From positions 17,368,337 to 17,432,336 of the forward strand of contig AP026538.1 of the NCBI GenBank assembly GCA_026075535.2: DNA of 64,000 nt. The letters run 5' to 3'. The notes below the pieces were generated by a model. The model worked only from the letters and a program-made list of their open reading frames with translations. It did not search any database and was not told the DNA's origin. Position numbers and translations under genes: made by a program. Positions within the stretch are counted from its first letter, which is position 1; each line of letters starts with the position of its first letter. This DNA comes from Tricholoma matsutake. Lineage: Eukaryota; Basidiomycota; Agaricomycetes; Agaricales; Tricholomataceae. Below are positions 11,158-20,246 of this stretch, one piece after another.

Positions 11158-11629
11158 GGTGGCGTGCCATCGTGACGTGGCAGCGTTGGCGTGGTCTCGC
11201 GTCCATTCCTTGTTACGAACCTGGAAAACAAAAGATATACATTAGCTAGTTTATTAAAAGAAACGAGAAAAAAAAAATTACTGTCCCAAACGACACAATT
11301 ACGTCGTTTGGGTGGTGTGCCGTTGTGACGTGGCGGCGTTGGCATGGTCTCGCGTCCGTTCCTTGTTACGAGAACCTGAAAAAAAAAAAGATATACATTA
11401 GTTAGTTGATTAAAAGAAACGAAAAAAAAAAATTACTGTGGGCCCAAACGACACGATTGCGTCGTTTGGGCGTGGCGGCGTTGGCGTGGTCTCGCGTCCC
11501 GTCCCTTACGTCGTTTCCAGTAGATGAGAACCTGAAAAAAAAGAAATACAATTAGTCAAATTACAAAAACAAGAAATAAAACAAAAAAACTTACTAGTGG
11601 CCCAAACGACGTGAATCGTCGTTTGGGCC
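11158..11629 (-). repeat. Three tandem hairpin-intron modules in element A
   Basis: Three direct repeats of about 155-160 bp. In minus-strand sense each has a hairpin (11599-11629 GGCCCAAACGACG-loop-CGTCGTTTGGGCC; 11440-11470; 11286-11312), then a donor (GTAAGT at 11594, GTAATT at 11436 and 11281), a T-rich interior with CTAAT/CTAGCTAAT branch-like sites, and an acceptor CAG (11532, 11376, 11221). Predicted introns are 61-63 nt. The GTCTCGCGTCC and GGCGGCGTTGG exon-like spacers are repeated too. Confidence 0.75.
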
Positions 11630-11845
11630 GCGTTGTGTGTCATGTGGCTTGTTTGCGGAGGCGGTGGTCGTTGTGGGAGTGTCGGGTGATGTGGTTGGGG
11701 TTGTGGGAAGAGGGGGGAAGGGGGGGAGGCCGTGGTTGCCGTTGATGGTGGTGGTAGGGAGTGATGAGCTGGCAAGGTGTGGTGATGCGGCTATGTGCTT
11801 TGTCATCACACCCGCGGGAATGGTATGTAGTGCAGTAAGAGCACT

Positions 11846-11930
11846 GACCTACAATGGATACTTAGTCTAGTGGTTTTATTGTCACTGTATTCTTATGTAA
11901 TCAACTCAGAGGTCCCGGGTTCAATTCTGC
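11846..11930 (+). other. tRNA-like segment near the right end of element A
   Basis: TTAGTCTAGTGGTTTTATTG resembles an A box and CCCGGGTTCAATTC (11914-11927) a B box. It reads outward toward the right terminus and is followed by a T-rich run (11939-11955). A complete cloverleaf was not found. Confidence 0.5.
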
Positions 11931-12199
11931 TGTGCATGTTTACTTTTTCTACTATTAATTAATAAGCAAGGCTGCTATTATTCCTATTGGAATCCTATGT
12001 TGTCCAATGTCTTTGCATAACCTCGGAATATTCCTATGAATTCCTATGGTCGAAAATTCCTGGGAAATTCCGATGTTCTGATCGGATTCTGATTGGACTG
12101 CATTGGACTGGACTTGGACTGAACCTGCCATTTCATGTCAATTTGGCTGGTAAAAATGACATCGGAATATGTGGGGGAGTGTAAAGACCTCTTCATTGT

Positions 12200-13695
12200 G
12201 CCCATTATCATGATTGCAGCTCATCTCTTATTGATGATAGTTTCTTCACTATTGCTTGGTTTGCTCTGCAGTCCTTCATTCTTTTGCCTACATTCTGCTG
12301 TGGTGTGAGGAAGATGTCCATGGCATATAACATATGGGGGACTGCAATGGCAAGGTATAGTTGCCGTATGTATCTTACGTTCATTCCTCGGGATGTCTGG
12401 GATAGTCTCCCAAATTGGATTAACCAGTCTTGTCCTTTTGTGATTGCCGCTGCGCACTGTGATTTCTAGTTCAGCTTGTTATCTACCATTACTCCTAGGA
12501 ATCTTGCTGTCTCTTTCGATGGTATGCATTGGTTTCCTAGCACTAGGGCTCGTCTTGGCATTGGTATCCATTTTTGGGGGTTTAGCGGGTGTGGGGCTAG
12601 TTTCTTTGTGATATCGAGTAGCTGGAATTTTTTGATTCTGAATTCACAATTGTGGTCTTTGGCCCATTCGAATATGCCTCCAATTTGGTTCATGATGTTT
12701 TGTAGTTTTTCATGTGTTTCACAGAAGTCTTTGCCAGTGACTATTACCACTGCATCATCTACAAATAGTAGTATCCATTCACCTGTCCTGAGAACTGGGA
12801 TTTTTAGTAGGTCAGCATTGTATATCAGATAGCATATTCCTGAGAATGGGTCTCCCTGGTCCAGGCCATTCAGTACAGCAAATGTCATCATTTGGTAGTC
12901 ATCAAAGGATAGGGTGGTGTGTCAGTTATCGAGGCATCTCTTCATCCATTCTGTGTACTCCTGTGGTATGCCTCTTTTTCTCATGTTGTGTATGAGTTGG
13001 TTGACATCTACACTGGGGAATCCACCTTTAATGTCAAGGAATAGGGTTGATATGACTTGCCCTTTGCGCCATGCATCTTTTATGGTCTTTGCTAGCAGGT
13101 GTATGGAGTCAGTCATGGTGCATCCTGGTCTTGCTCCAAAGTGGTTGGCTGGGAGTATATTGTGCTTCTTGCACATGGTGACGATATTGTCTGTCTGGCA
13201 GCTATTGAGCAGGCAGGCCATTCCATTGGAGAGCACTATTGGGTGCCATGCTGCTGGGGACGTGTAATCTGGTTTTCCTGGTTTTTTCAGGATTAGGGTT
13301 TCTGTATGCACCCACTCCTGTGGATAATATTTTAATGTGTTAGTGGCTCAAAAGAGGGGGCCTAGATGCGGGACGAGTTCTTCTCTGGCATGTACTAGCA
13401 CCGAATTTGGTACCATTCTGCTTCTGGTCACTTTGTACAGCTTCATCTTCTTGATTGCTTGGTGTATCTGTTCATCAGCGACATTTGTGAACTTCCATCA
13501 TGGTGGCAGATATTGATAGTCCTGTGGTATTGATGTTGGCATTGGGTTTGGCAGTGGAAAGAAGGTCTCATAGAAGGTTTGGTCTTTGCTGCTATTGTCT
13601 ACTGCTTCTCTTATCACTCTTTTTGTCACTGGGTCTTTGACTTGTAGTGTTGGTATTCTAGATTTTCCTGCATCAGTTGCCGGTGATGTCACCAA
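12200..13695 (-). pseudogene. LINE-1 ORF2, reverse transcriptase
   Basis: RT that copies the LINE RNA at a nicked target. Motifs in order: SRIPTLQVKDP (about 13640), NHFGARPGCTMTDSIHLL (about 13120), STLFLDIKGGFPSVD (first catalytic Asp, about 13035), LNGLDQGDPFSGICYLIYNADLL (about 12860), and the catalytic FVDD box at 12755-12766. The thumb-like end reads SKETARFLGVMVDNKLN and IRQLYLAIAVPHMLYA. Stops at about 12918 and 12463 and frame changes interrupt it. Element A lies directly downstream in LINE sense. Confidence 0.85.
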
Positions 13696-13824
13696 TCTAC
13701 TTGCCTGCCATATACTGGATTGTTCCAGCCCCTCTAACCATTCTACCCAGTGTTCTGCTTTTGCTGTTCATATCTTTTCCAAATAGTGATTGTGTTGGCA
13801 TTGGTATTCCTCATGTACTGGGTG

Positions 13825-14889
13825 TTAGTTGTTTTGATGGTGGTATTTTGATTGTCCTCCAAGTTGTTGCATTTTTTTCTTCTCGTTTGCTAAATCTTTT
13901 GACCACCACCTCTTTGAGTATGGGCTTGGTGTTGTCAGTTTGACATGTTTCTTAATTGCATCTTGTATCATTTCATTCAGAGCTTTGAGCTTGCCCTCAA
14001 ATTCTTGTACTGTTTCTATTTCTGTTGGTGGGGGAAAGTTAGCGAGGTTGTCTTTCAGTGTTTTTACCAACTCTGTCCAGTTGGTCAGTCTGAAGTTCTG
14101 TCTTGGTTTCCATGCTGTCTTCAGCACGTGTATGTCGATTTGCGTGATGATTGGGTAGTGGTCAGTTTTTATTGGTTGCTTTGCATCATCGGTGTTGCAT
14201 TTTATTACCGTGTCCATGAGTTCCTCTGTGCAGAATACGTTGTCAACCCAGGTATGGTTGCCTGTGCTGTGTGATCATAATGTTGGTATGTGTGGGGGAA
14301 GTGCCATCTTCATATTGTGTCGTCCTAGCATGTTGAGCAGTGGTTGTGTTAGGTCCAGGTTTTCCTTTGTGAATAGGTGTATGTTTCGGGGTTTGTCCCA
14401 TAGTGGGTGATGTGGGTTGAAGTCCCCCATCCACATAGTGTGTAGTGGGTTCACTGTGTGTCTCTGTCTTTATAAATCTCGCATGAATGTGAATATGTGT
14501 ATTAGTGCGCCATTATTGTCTCCATCGTTGTAAACATTGATGATGCATAGCATACCAAATTCACCTTGTATTTTGATTGTGGTGATGTTTGGGTGTTTGA
14601 AATTGATTTGTTTCCATGCATCCATCAAGAGGTCAGCATTAATGAGGATGATAGATCTTGTTCTGTCTGGGTGTTTTTGATGCATGTGGGGGTATATCGT
14701 TGTCCAGTTTTTATTAGCTCACATATGGCCTTTAAAATCAATGTATGGTTCTTGTACTACACACACATCATAGGTGTTTCATTTCAGGCTTTGTAGTAGA
14801 TCAAGCTGGCTTAGGAGGGATTTGTTGACATTTTGTTGCCAGATTTGTAGCAGTCTCTGGGTTACTTCCTGTTCTTGGTTTTCAGACAT
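13825..14889 (-). pseudogene. LINE-1 ORF2, endonuclease domain
   Basis: ORF2 probably starts at the ATG at 14889 (MSENQEQEVTQRLLQIWQQN). VVQEPYIDF, GDFNPHHPLWD (about 14395), TWVDNVF and KTDHYPIITQIDI (about 14155) are the expected exonuclease-endonuclease-phosphatase motifs that nick the target. Stop codons at about 14787, 14468 and 14276 break the frame. The tail SPYSKRWWSKDL is the conserved bridge to RT. Confidence 0.8.
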
Positions 14890-15127
14890 ATTTGAGGGGG
14901 GAGGGTTCCCTGTTCATTCCTGCTCCCATTTGTGGTTCTGTGTCTTGTTCATACATGTCCATGTCTCCCCATGGTGTGTTTTGTTGTATTGGGTTGCATC
15001 TTTGGTTTTGTTGGTGCTGGCCATTTGTGTGTGTGTTGTTGATATAGGTGTCTAGCATCATCTGTGTTGGCTTTGTGGGCCATCTGTTATCTTGTGGTCT
15101 GTTGTATAGGCTGGGGGGTCTGCCATG

Positions 15128-16192
15128 TCATTGTACAGTATGCCAGTCATCCATGAATCTTTGTTGGTTCCTTTGGCCTTTGGGGTGTGCATTCCATCCT
15201 GTGTTCTGTTGATGTTGGTGGTTTTGGTGTTGGTATTGGTGATGATGTTGGTAGTCTGTGGTTGTATCTGGCTCATTTAGTAATTTCCACATGTGTGGTA
15301 TAGCAGTTGGGAAGAATTTGTACTTACTCTCTGGGATGTGCACTTGGATCTTTTCCTTCTCTGCTTTGAATGTTGGGCAATTTCTGTCAGCTGCTCCATG
15401 TCCCTTGGCTCCTGTACCTGCACAGTTGGTGCAGCAGAGTGATGCTGTGTCTGTGATTATGCACTGTACCATTTGGTGCTCTCCACCACATCGTGCACAG
15501 GTATCTGTGTTTGCTTTGCAGTCAGGTACATAGTGTCTGAATTTCTGGCATCTTATGCATCTTTGTGGTTTGGTTAGCATTTTATGTATGTTCACATGTT
15601 TTCCCTCCATGAACATGCCATATTCGATTGCTGTATTCACCCCATTATGTTCATTGAAGCTGAATACTATGTGGGCTACCTTTTGGTTGCTGGTTCGCAG
15701 GTGTGTCAGTTTGATGTATTTTGAATTGTCTATAGCATTAGTACTTAATGTGCTGTCCTCTTCTACCTTAGCATGTGCATAGCTGGATCCTGCATTGAAG
15801 GTCGTGGGGATGAACTCAGCTATAATGTAGTATAGTTTGTTTTGCACATTGGATGTGCCGACATAGTTTGTTATGAAGGCATTTTGTATGTCTGTCTGTT
15901 TTATCCAGATTGCTGCATCTCTGGTGTTCAATTGGTAGAGTACATTCCCATTGCATAGTTTGTTTGCTCCAATGAAAGTCATCTCCAGTGGTTTATCAGC
16001 TGCTGCAATCCCCATGAGGTCGAGGGCCATGTTTGCTTTTGCTATGAGGTCTTTTTCTGTGAGGGATTCTAGTACGTTGTCAGTGGCATTTGGATCTTTT
16101 TGAATCAGTATCTGCTTATTGGTTATTTCTCCCCTTGTTATGACCAATGCATGTGCTGGGGGGATTTGTTGTTGTGTTATTGTTGCATACAT
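15128..16192 (-). CDS. LINE-1 ORF1, gag-like zinc-knuckle protein
   Basis: An open frame of 354 codons. The N-terminal half is a nucleic-acid-binding ORF1 region; the C-terminal half has three cysteine clusters: CIRCQKFRHYVPDC, CARCGGEHQMVQC and CCTNCAGTGAKGHGAADRNC (15380-15560). This matches ORF1 of fungal Tad1-like LINEs, which packages the RNA. A His/Gln-rich run (HHHQYQHQNHQHQQ) precedes the end. The true start is probably upstream at 16625, separated by a frameshift near 16240. Confidence 0.8.
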   Translation of the reverse strand: MYATITQQQIPPAHALVITRGEITNKQILIQKDPNATDNVLESLTEKDLIAKANMALDLMGIAAADKPLEMTFIGANKLCNGNVLYQLNTRDAAIWIKQTDIQNAFITNYVGTSNVQNKLYYIIAEFIPTTFNAGSSYAHAKVEEDSTLSTNAIDNSKYIKLTHLRTSNQKVAHIVFSFNEHNGVNTAIEYGMFMEGKHVNIHKMLTKPQRCIRCQKFRHYVPDCKANTDTCARCGGEHQMVQCIITDTASLCCTNCAGTGAKGHGAADRNCPTFKAEKEKIQVHIPESKYKFFPTAIPHMWKLLNEPDTTTDYQHHHQYQHQNHQHQQNTGWNAHPKGQRNQQRFMDDWHTVQ

Positions 16193-16247
16193 TGCATTCT
16201 GATGGGTGTGATGGGGTGTCGTTGCTGTGTTTGCATTCTCATTTATG

Positions 16248-16625
16248 TCAGTGAGCTATTTGTTCTGCTGACTCTTGGAAACTGTCCGTGAGGTTGACCA
16301 TTTTTCCTGTTATTTCCTTTGCCACTCCAGTTATGTGTTCTACAGTGTCTTGCATGGTTTCTACATTGGCTTCTTGGAGTTGATTTTTGATTGATGCAGT
16401 GATTTTGGTGGCCATCTGGTGTGAGCTAGCTTTGGCCAATAGGAGTGCAACTGCTCTTATCCCATCTGTTAGGGTTCTTGGCATTCTTAGGTTGACAGCT
16501 GCATGTCTGAACTGTAGTAGTACACGAGATAAAGTCTGCAAATCAATGGGTTTACTGGGGACTAGATATTCTTTTGCCATCAGGAATGTGATGGCCTGTT
16601 CTTTTGTTTGCACATCGGTGTTCAT
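16248..16625 (-). pseudogene. LINE-1 ORF1 N-terminal coiled-coil part, frameshifted
   Basis: 126 residues ending TGKMVNLTDSFQESAEQIAH. Helical, with regular hydrophobic spacing, and closely parallel to the N-terminal part of LINE-2 ORF1 (32196-32387), which supports it as the real amino end of ORF1. It stops in a different frame from the main ORF1, implying an indel around 16240. Confidence 0.65.
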
Positions 16626-16878
16626 TCTGTCTGCATTTTCTAGCTCTTTTGTGGTTTCTTGGTTGTTGTTGCACTGGATTTTTGTCTTGTTTGTGTGGTT
16701 GTGGGTCCAGCAGGTTGAGACATGGTTCTATGTACATTTATAGCTCTGGAACATGTGGTTTTATGCTATTCTCTACTTTATGTTCTGCCTCCTCTCCTCC
16801 TTTGGTTCTTGAACCATGGGAGTTTTTTCGAGATGGTGGCAGTACAAAGTCAAGAGTGCTCAGCTAATAATTCTCCTG

Positions 16879-16950
16879 TGGCTCAACTGGTTGAGCACAG
16901 TGTTTGGTTTGTCACATGATTACTTTATCATGAGGCCTTGAGTTCAATCC
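16879..16950 (+). other. tRNA-like A/B box segment at the right end of element B
   Basis: A box TGGCTCAACTGGTTGAGC (16879-16896) and B box GAGTTCAATCC (16940-16950), reading outward to the terminus at 17151. Clearly homologous to 10585-10662 of element A (shared TTCTCCTGTGGCTCAACTGG). LINE-1 is inserted just upstream. Confidence 0.6.
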
Positions 16951-17151
16951 TTTCTCTGCACCAATTAATTTTGTAGGCAACTGAGGAACTTCAGGACTTG
17001 AAGTTTGACTTGACTTGACTTTCTACTGTTGTATACTGTAAGTTTATTAAACTAAACCTGCATAACTTGGAGTCTGGAATAACTGGAATCTGGTTGGAAT
17101 AACTGGATTCCAGAGAGTCTGATCAGAATAGGTGGGGGAGTGTAAATTACA

Positions 17152-18820
17152 GGGCTCCAACACCAGTCGATCAAGGAAAATATATTATTTGGATATCTGT
17201 ATGACACTGATCATTACAACAATCTGATTGAATGTTGTGCCTTGAAGCCTGACCTTGAGGCACTGGAGGGTGGCAATGCTACTGAAATTGGCGACAAGCT
17301 AGCAATTTCAACATTCTCATTTTTTGTTGGCATACCTGCTGAATTATTTTTAGAGGTGTTAGTCTGTCAGGAGGACAAAAATTGAGGTAAAGTTGTGGAC
17401 CTAACTCTCGGTATCCTGTTATTCTCACTCACTTCACAGAGTTATGCTGGCTCGAGCCATTTATGCAAGAACAAAACATGTCCTGCTTGATGATCCATGC
17501 AGTGCCATTGTATGCCTATCAAATTATTTATGACTTTTTTTTACCAACTTGAATATTGTTTAGGATAGCTACACATCAAGATTCATGGATGAACAGCTTT
17601 TCCTTGGACCTCTGCTGGCAAACCACACCATTGTCCATTTTTTTTATCATACACTGCATGCCTGTCGATATCCAGATGAGTTTTCTAGATTCTTGTTATG
17701 CATCACCTCAAACTTGTTCTTGCGGGTGCTTTGTATCTGGTTTACATGCTTGATGGTCAGATTGATTTTCAAGGGATGGTTAGTGACCTTTGTGCCCAAG
17801 GAATACTCAATGACATTGTCACCCATAGTGCTGGTACTGAATCCTTCAAGGCTGAACTAGTCACAACAGAAACACATAAGGAGGAAGACACCACAAAGTT
17901 AGCAAAGGATGCCCAGAAACTATGCAAACTTGTTGAGGATGAACACTGAATTAGGCAGTGTCAAATGGTTGATCTACAAGAGTTACATCAAGTCTTCATA
18001 TGCACCATCTGTTTTCATCTATTCTTCTTTGCTCATCAACCATAGGTCATACTGGATTTGGGGTTATCTCACAGTTCTTGTTGTCATTAACCAGGTTCTG
18101 AGTGTCAGTGAAAAGCTCTGGATAAAGGTGACTGAATTCTAGTCAAGACACAATATTCAGTCTAATTATTGTGTAGGTCTGGGGCAATGCTTATGGTGTT
18201 GAAGGAAGTGCTCAGCCTCTTTCCACCTATACCTTGGGGTCATTCATGATGTCGGGACATGAGATGGGCCAAAGTTATGAATATCTATCTTTTATACAGT
18301 GTTCCATCCTCTCATCCTCTCATTCCATGGGGATCCATTGGCCCAATGCCATGAAACACCCTTTGTTTTATATCAGTATTTACGTGCTAATCGGGTTGTT
18401 AAATGTACTGATTGGTATCTTTGCTGCAATCACACAATACACAGGTGGTTATAGAGCATTGCATGTTCTGTTCAGGTGTGTTACTCTTATTCATTGTACC
18501 TTCATCATAACCAATCTTGAGTAGGCAGCTTCTAATGACCATGGTGCGAGCAACTTTCCAATTCCATGATACAACACTACATGGTCAGTCATTACTTTTG
18601 TTCATTCCACCATATGGGAATTTATGTGTTGTTCAACAGGTCATATACTCAATTGGTTTGGAAAGGCAGGTTTCATGGAATTCATGAATGAATTATTGTC
18701 CATCCTGATGGTGCAATGAAGGACATCAAACTATTGACTCCTCATTAGTGAAGTCCCTGCAGTCAGTTAACTCATCTCTTGCAGCTTTCTTTGCATCCAT
18801 CATCACCATTGTCACCACAG
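17152..18820 (+). pseudogene. ABC transporter, part 2: NBD1 (without Walker A) and start of TMD2
   Basis: Resumes inside NBD1: WLQHQSIKENIL, ALKPDLEALEGGNATEIG, then across small introns the ABC signature GVSLSGGQK (17355-17385), ARAIYARTKHVLLDDP (Walker B, about 17450-17500), DSYTSRFMDEQLFLGPLLAN, YLVYMLDGQIDFQGMVSD and the linker. From about 18040 come TMD2 helices (YWIWGYLTVLVVINQVLSVS; FYISIYVLIGLLNVLIGIFA) and SVNSSLAAFFASIITIVT (about 18770-18815). The Walker A and preceding TMD1 half are absent, lost where element B sits. It ends where the 237 bp inverted repeat begins. Confidence 0.85.
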
Positions 18821-19057
18821 CAAAACCTAAGGCAGTGGGTATGGCAGTTGACAGTGCCTGAATCAGCAATTATGTAATATTACCTTTAACAAAGAATCAT
18901 CACCTGACCTTCCCACAATACAAGCCTAAGAATAGTGATGGATATGTTCCCACCACCCCGATTACCACCTGATCACCATCTCCCATGGTTGATCAACACG
19001 CACCAGTCTCAGCTAATGTTGTGCTCATCATCCCCGATGATGAGCATGCCATTCCAC
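18821..19057 (+). repeat. Left 237 bp inverted repeat
   Basis: Starts CAAAACCTAAGGCAGTGG. One frame from about 18885 reads PLTKNHHLTFPQYKPKNSD and PMVDQHAPVSANVVLIIPDD. It has one stop (TGA) here where the right copy keeps CGA. The conserved reading frame in both copies suggests the arm derives from coding sequence; function unknown. Confidence 0.75.
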
Positions 19058-19365
19058 TCATTCCTGGCCCTTTCCCATCGCTTTTTTTGCCAGATAACAC
19101 TTATGTATGTACATATAGTGTTAATAAGCAGTTGTTTTTGCTTTTACAGCTATATTTAACCCATAACAAGCACTCTCCCTGGTTGAGGGGAGGAGGGGGT
19201 CTCTTCTCTTCATTTGGGGGTGTCTGTAACACATGTATATGGCTGTATATTCATATTAATAACTAAATACATGAATGGGGAGGGTGCTGTATGAGATGGG
19301 AAGGGGGGAAATGGGGAGAAGTGACAGAATGAGGAGAGGGGGTACCATCTACTGGGATTGTACAC
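19058..19365. other. Inner sequence of the long-inverted-repeat element
   Basis: G-rich low-complexity DNA (GGGGAGGAGGGGGT, GGGAAGGGGGG) with no gene. The last five bases (19361-19365, TACAC) are the left target duplication of Gypsy-1. Confidence 0.5.
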
Positions 19366-19975
19366 TGTTACAATTTTCCTTGTAACTCATGGAACCCGAC
19401 ACACCCGACGATCCCCTCCAGACAGGAGGCACCCCTTGACTCATGCCTGTGGCATGTCCTTGACACCAGACACACGCACGATGCATGCCGACTGCATGCA
19501 TTCGATCCCCTTCCCATGGAAGGCACCCTTGACACATGGTGACTCCATGCACCCGAACCCATTCCCACACATGCTGTGATACGACAGCCCCTTGACATGA
19601 GGTCTGTGACATCGGACGCCTCATGCTATGCATGAGGCTTATTGTTTCTATTCATACCTGATACGCATCCACCTTTCCGATTGGACGATAAGGACCTTCC
19701 TACTAGTATAAGTACTGTGACTTGTAGTAGGGATGTCCTTAGTTTAGATCTAGGCAATTAACAGCCTTAACTTGCAACTCGTGAACTTACTCAAAACCAC
19801 TAAGGAAGCCCCTTAGTGCGTGAACCTGAATGACTCTATGCAGAAGCCCTGCTAGAGTGCACTACCTATCTTACGTCGGATGCTCCGAGTAAGACTAGTG
19901 CCGAACGACTCATCGAGGAAGCACCTCGTCGAACAACATCGACTAGATCGAGTGGTTGAGGCTTCGCCCTTAACA
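19366..19975 (+). repeat. Gypsy-1 5' LTR
   Basis: 610 bp, TGTTACAATT to CGCCCTTAACA. Contains the hairpin GCCTCATGC-TAT-GCATGAGGC near 19618-19638 and the presumed RNA start AGTTTAGATCT at 19741. Differences from the 3' LTR fall almost entirely at CpG/TpG/CpA sites. Confidence 0.95.
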
Positions 19976-19988
19976 TAAGATCTAAACT
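19741..19988 (+). promoter_or_regulatory. Self-priming pair of Gypsy-1
   Basis: AGTTTAGATCT (19741-19751, in the LTR) is the exact reverse complement of AGATCTAAACT (19978-19988), which begins two bases after the 5' LTR. No TGG-type tRNA primer site is present there. In Tf1 and its relatives the first 11 nt of the RNA fold back onto such a site and are cleaved to prime minus-strand synthesis. Eleven nucleotides is the length known for Tf1. A transcript start at 19741 is inferred. Confidence 0.75.
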
Positions 19989-20246
19989 ATCAGCTAGCCC
20001 ACCTACCTAGGTGTAGGCAATACGTCTCGATACACACCACAGCGACCTAAGTCTAGACAAACCCCAGACCGACCACCAAGAGAAGCGGAACCACAGCCAG
20101 GTTCATCTTGGTACCGATACAACAGAAGACTAGTCTGTTACTCGACCCCAGCACAGCATTGGTTCTATGGATCAACCGACAGACAACGAGGAGATTTCCT
20201 CACTGACGAAGACTTTGAACAACCGCACGCACCCCCATCCAAAACA

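Larger units (their letters stand above)
10343..12191 (-). mobile_element. Element A: hAT-like non-autonomous element inserted in LINE-1
   Basis: It begins CAGTACTTTACACTCCCCCA (10343) and ends with the inverse of CTTTACACTCCCCCAC followed by ACCTC (12191). A perfect 8 bp duplication TTCATTGT flanks it (10335-10342, 12192-12199). Subterminal DNA on both sides is dense in TTCCTAT, GGAATCC and TCTGATTGGA repeats, the usual layout of transposase-binding ends. No transposase ORF is present. In the sense of its intron-like units it lies on the minus strand. It contains two outward tRNA-like segments, a hairpin/T-run pair, two 18 bp palindromes and three tandem hairpin-intron modules. Confidence 0.85.
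8818..16860 (-). mobile_element. LINE-1: Tad1/I-like non-LTR retrotransposon with RNase H, split by element A
   Basis: A minus-strand element whose 3' poly(A) tail appears as the T-run at 8818-8835 and whose 5' end lies near 16860. Flanking AGCTAA at 8810-8816 and 16862-16867 may be the target duplication. Order in its own sense: coiled-coil ORF1 start, zinc-knuckle ORF1, apurinic-type endonuclease, reverse transcriptase, RNase H, and a C-terminal CxxC..H..C domain. Element A interrupts it between RT and RNase H. Endonuclease, RNase H and an RT followed by a zinc motif fit fungal Tad1/I-type LINEs; the exact clade is inferred. Frameshifts and stops make it non-functional. Confidence 0.85.
7330..17151 (+). 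mobile_element. hAT-like palindrome/intron element B, split by LINE-1, interrupting the ABC transporter
   Basis: The right terminus is GTGGGGGAGTGTAAA (about 17133-17147), the inverse of the left terminus of elements A and C, and it abuts ABC transporter sequence resuming at GCTCCAACACC. Moving inward are a tRNA-like segment (16879-16950), then LINE-1, then hairpin/T-run units, a palindrome array and one hairpin-intron module. The left end (7340-7500) matches the fragment at 4477-4605 but lacks a clean terminal repeat, so the boundary is approximate. Order and orientation are the reverse of element A. Insertion coincides with loss of several hundred codons of the transporter. Confidence 0.6.

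Noticed and set aside
11846..11930. Possible genuine tRNA gene
   Set aside because: A and B boxes match, but I could not pair an acceptor stem or find an anticodon arm; kept only as tRNA-like.
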